Positions 40,163 through 42,358 of a stretch of 42,358 nucleotides of DNA are shown here, piece after piece. This DNA comes from Aureimonas sp. Leaf427. GTDB taxonomy: Bacteria > Pseudomonadota > Alphaproteobacteria > Rhizobiales > Rhizobiaceae. The first letter of the stretch is position 1. The number at the start of each line of letters is the position of its first letter. A program made the translations under genes and the position numbers. The notes below the pieces were generated by a model that was given only the letters and a program-made list of their open reading frames with translations, had not been told where the DNA came from and did not search any database. The stretch lies in assembly GCF_001425485.1 (NCBI RefSeq), contig NZ_LMQW01000012.1, positions 1-42,358 on the forward strand. The letters are read 5' to 3'.

Positions 40163-42154
40163 ATGACGAACTCGCGATTTCTGAACGGCTCCGGCGACAT
40201 GGCGGTGCGCATGCGGGCCGTCGACTGGGCGGCGTCGCCTCTCGGCCTTCCCTCGGGCTGGAGCCGCTCGCTGAAGACGCTGGTCGGGCTGATGCTCGCC
40301 TCGCGGCAGCCGATGTACGTCACCTGGGGCGAAGAGGGGTATCTGCTCTACAACGACGCCTATTCGACCCTCCTGCAGAGCAAGCATCCGGCCGCTCTCG
40401 GGCGGCCGATGCATGAGGTCTGGCGGGAGATCTGGCACGAGATCGAGCCGCTGGTCGCCACGGTCTTCGAGGGCGACTCCGTGCACTTCGACGACATCAC
40501 CCTGCATGTCGATCGGAACGGCAGAACGGAGGAAGCGCATTTCGCCTTTTCCTACACGCCAGTCTTCGACGAGAGCGGCACGGTCGCCGGCCTCTTCTGC
40601 GCCTGCAACGAGACGACCGAGCAGATCCTCGCCGAGCAGGCGGCGAAGGCCGCGCTTCTGGCGGCGGAGGAGGCGAACGTCGCCAAGAGCCAGTTCCTGG
40701 CCAATATGAGCCACGAGCTGCGCACGCCGCTATCGGCCATCATCGGCTATTCGGAAATGCTGATCGAGGAGGCCGAGGACGGCGCGGAAGCGGGCGAGCT
40801 TGCCCGCGACATCCGCAAGATCGAGAGCAATGCCCGCCATCTCCTCGGCCTCATCAACGACGTGCTCGACCTGTCCAAGGTGGAGAGCGGCAAGATGGAC
40901 CTTTTCGTCGAGGAGTTCGACATTGCCGAGGCCGTCGCCGACGTCGTCTCCACGGCCGAGGCGCTCGTCGCCAAGAAGGGGAACCGGCTCGAGGTCGACG
41001 TCGATCCGACCCTCGGCCCGATGTGGAGCGACGTCACCAAGCTTCGGCAGATCCTGCTCAATCTTCTCGGCAATGCCGCCAAGTTCACGCAGGACGGCAC
41101 CGTCACCCTCTCCGTCCGGCGCGAGGGCGGGATCGTCTCGTTCCACGTGCACGACACGGGCATCGGCATGTCGCCCGATCAGTTGGAGCGGCTCTTCCAG
41201 CGCTTCCAGCAGGCGGACGCCTCGACGACGCGCAAGTTCGGCGGCACGGGGCTCGGCCTGTCGCTCACCAAGGCCTTCAGCGAGATGCTCGGCGGCGACG
41301 TCTCCGTCGAAAGCGAGCTGGGACGCGGCAGCACCTTCACGCTGCGCCTGCCCGCCCGGACGGCGCCCGATGCGAGCGGCGAGACCGACCTCGCCGCCAT
41401 CCAGGCGCAGCTGCCCGTCTCGGCGAACGGCGCGGAGAAGAGCTTCGTCCTCGTCATCGACGACGACACGGCCCAGCGCGAGCTGATGACCCGCTTCCTC
41501 GCCCGCGAAGGCTTCGGAACGCTGACGGCCGCCGACGGGCCGACGGGCCTTGCCATCGCCAAGGAGATGCGGCCTCGCGCCATCCTGCTCGACGTCATGA
41601 TGCCCGGCATGGACGGCTGGACGGTTCTCGGTCGCCTGAAGGCGGACCCCGATCTCGCCGAGATCCCGGTCGTCATGGTCACCTTCGTCAGCGAACGGGG
41701 TCTGGCCTCTTCGCTGGGCGCTGCGGACTACGTGTCCAAGCCCGTGAACTGGGACAATTTCAAGCAGGTGATGGACCGGTTCCGCAGCGATATCGGCGAC
41801 GTTCTCGTCGTCGACGACGATGCGGATGCCAGAGCCCGCATCCGCCAGACGCTGGAGCGCGACGGCTGGACCGTCGCGGAGGCCGCCAACGGGCGTGAGG
41901 CGCTCGACAGCATCGCCGGCGCGACGCCCCGGGTGATCCTCCTCGACCTCACCATGCCGGTGATGGACGGCTTCTCCTTCCTGCACGCGCTACGGAGCCG
42001 GCCAGGCGGCGCGGACATACCCGTCATCGTCCTTTCCGCCCGCGACCTCTCCAACGCCGATCGCGAGCGACTGCAATCGGCGGCGCGGGTCATGACGAAG
42101 GGCGAGGCCAGCCTGCAGGACGTCGCCAACAACGTCCGGGCCGTGACGGGCTGA
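40163..42154 (+). CDS. Soluble hybrid histidine kinase: PAS, HisKA, HATPase, two receivers
   Basis: 663 residues, no membrane segment. The PAS-like sensor spans about 20-155 (AVDWAASPLGLPSGWSRSLK, PMYVTWGEEGYLLYNDAYST), then a short helix to HisKA with phospho-His184 (NMSHELRTPLSAIIGYSE). The ATPase domain has N-box NLLGNAAKF, G1 DTGIGM (331-336) and G2 GGTGLGLSL. Two receivers follow: Asp477 in LLDVMMPGMDG with Lys526, and Asp595 in LLDLTMPVMDG with Lys646. There is no HPt or DNA-binding output domain, so it must pass phosphate to another protein or act as a phosphate sink. ATG 40163 follows TTAGGAG. The kinase is downstream of the leaderless PhnD-like gene, 168 bp away. Confidence 0.93.
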   Translation: MTNSRFLNGSGDMAVRMRAVDWAASPLGLPSGWSRSLKTLVGLMLASRQPMYVTWGEEGYLLYNDAYSTLLQSKHPAALGRPMHEVWREIWHEIEPLVATVFEGDSVHFDDITLHVDRNGRTEEAHFAFSYTPVFDESGTVAGLFCACNETTEQILAEQAAKAALLAAEEANVAKSQFLANMSHELRTPLSAIIGYSEMLIEEAEDGAEAGELARDIRKIESNARHLLGLINDVLDLSKVESGKMDLFVEEFDIAEAVADVVSTAEALVAKKGNRLEVDVDPTLGPMWSDVTKLRQILLNLLGNAAKFTQDGTVTLSVRREGGIVSFHVHDTGIGMSPDQLERLFQRFQQADASTTRKFGGTGLGLSLTKAFSEMLGGDVSVESELGRGSTFTLRLPARTAPDASGETDLAAIQAQLPVSANGAEKSFVLVIDDDTAQRELMTRFLAREGFGTLTAADGPTGLAIAKEMRPRAILLDVMMPGMDGWTVLGRLKADPDLAEIPVVMVTFVSERGLASSLGAADYVSKPVNWDNFKQVMDRFRSDIGDVLVVDDDADARARIRQTLERDGWTVAEAANGREALDSIAGATPRVILLDLTMPVMDGFSFLHALRSRPGGADIPVIVLSARDLSNADRERLQSAARVMTKGEASLQDVANNVRAVTG

Positions 42155-42187
42155 TCGTCCGGATCGGCTTGCTTCGCGCGTGAGATC

Positions 42188-42358
42188 TCAGCCCATGCGC
42201 TCGGAGGCGTATCCGCCGGGGCTGGCGGGGAAGACCACGGTGCGGTTGCCGTTCTGGAAGACGCGGTGGTGGATGTGGGCGTGGATCGCGCGCGACAGGA
42301 CCTGCGCCTCCACGTCCCGTCCGATCGTCACGTAGTCGGCCGCCGACTGCGCATGGGT
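42188..42358 (-). CDS. purU: Formyltetrahydrofolate deformylase PurU, C-terminal fragment (5' end beyond the window)
   Basis: The last 56 codons read minus-strand THAQSAADYVTIGRDVEAQV, LSRAIHAHIHHRVFQNGNRT, then VVFPASPGGYASERMG and a stop at 42188. This is the conserved PurU end (T-H-x-x-S, G-R-D-x-E, L-x-R-A-I, H-x-x-x-R-V, N-G-N-x-T-V-V-F). PurU hydrolyses 10-formyl-THF to formate and THF. The 10-bp palindrome TGAGATCTCA (42181-42190) overlaps its stop. It converges on the histidine kinase gene. Confidence 0.88.
   Translation of the reverse strand, partial: THAQSAADYVTIGRDVEAQVLSRAIHAHIHHRVFQNGNRTVVFPASPGGYASERMG

Noticed and set aside
1-42358. CRISPR arrays, tRNA and rRNA genes, phage modules
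   Set aside because: No regularly spaced repeats, cloverleaf-like sequences, rRNA motifs or phage structural genes were seen.

Overview
The window is dense, high-GC coding DNA with short gaps, frequent 4-base stop/start overlaps and almost no non-coding space. Gene content suggests an alphaproteobacterium of the Hyphomicrobiales (Rhizobiales), possibly near Aureimonas/Aurantimonas. The clues are many ABC importers, divergent LysR/TetR regulators and rhizobial-style palindromic intergenic repeats. The assignment is an inference from style, not a database match. It looks like a catabolic and scavenging region: five ABC importers sit next to hydrolases, oxidoreductases and PLP enzymes.

Layout. 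1-4.3 kb: a decayed edge with a frameshifted, truncated alpha/beta hydrolase beside a possible insertion-sequence end, a PNPOx-like flavoprotein gene, a divergent lysR, a tetR remnant, an NAD(P)H quinone-reductase-like gene and a GpdQ-like phosphodiesterase. 4.4-15.8 kb: a LysR regulator divergent from a nine-gene run encoding an amidase, a complete HAAT-type (liv-like) importer, a GMC oxidoreductase, a histone-deacetylase-fold deacetylase and a clear homologue of the nylon-oligomer hydrolase NylB. 15.9-22.0 kb: a complete PotABCD-type importer, a TetR regulator and a divergent class III aminotransferase. Together these could import amide- or acyl-protected amines, open the amide bonds and transaminate the freed amine; this is the main system-level hypothesis.

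22.1-26.7 kb (minus strand): a six-gene overlapping operon for a polar amino-acid importer, a DUF1116 protein (AllG/YlbE family) and a RidA-family protein, with no FdrA partner visible. Its composition looks less GC-biased than its neighbours. 27.3-39.1 kb: an organosulfur-type region with tauABC, a 2OG-Fe(II) (isopenicillin N synthase-like) oxygenase, an O-acetylhomoserine sulfhydrylase-like PLP enzyme, a second NitT/TauT-type importer whose binding protein is rich in Cys and His, a small Cys-containing membrane protein, a DszA/NtaA-type flavin monooxygenase and an OsmC protein. 39.2-42.36 kb: a leaderless PhnD-like binding domain, a soluble PAS hybrid histidine kinase with two receivers, and the C-terminal end of purU entering from the right.

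Non-coding signals include a 100-bp two-hairpin repeat present twice (between the GMC and deacetylase genes, and between tauA and tauB), a 161-bp element bounded by near-perfect inverted repeats, a 16-bp tandem repeat in the tetR/aminotransferase gap, two copies of a short repeat exactly 30 bp apart in the lysR/amidase gap, and a perfect 16-bp-stem hairpin between convergent genes. No tRNA, rRNA or CRISPR array was seen.
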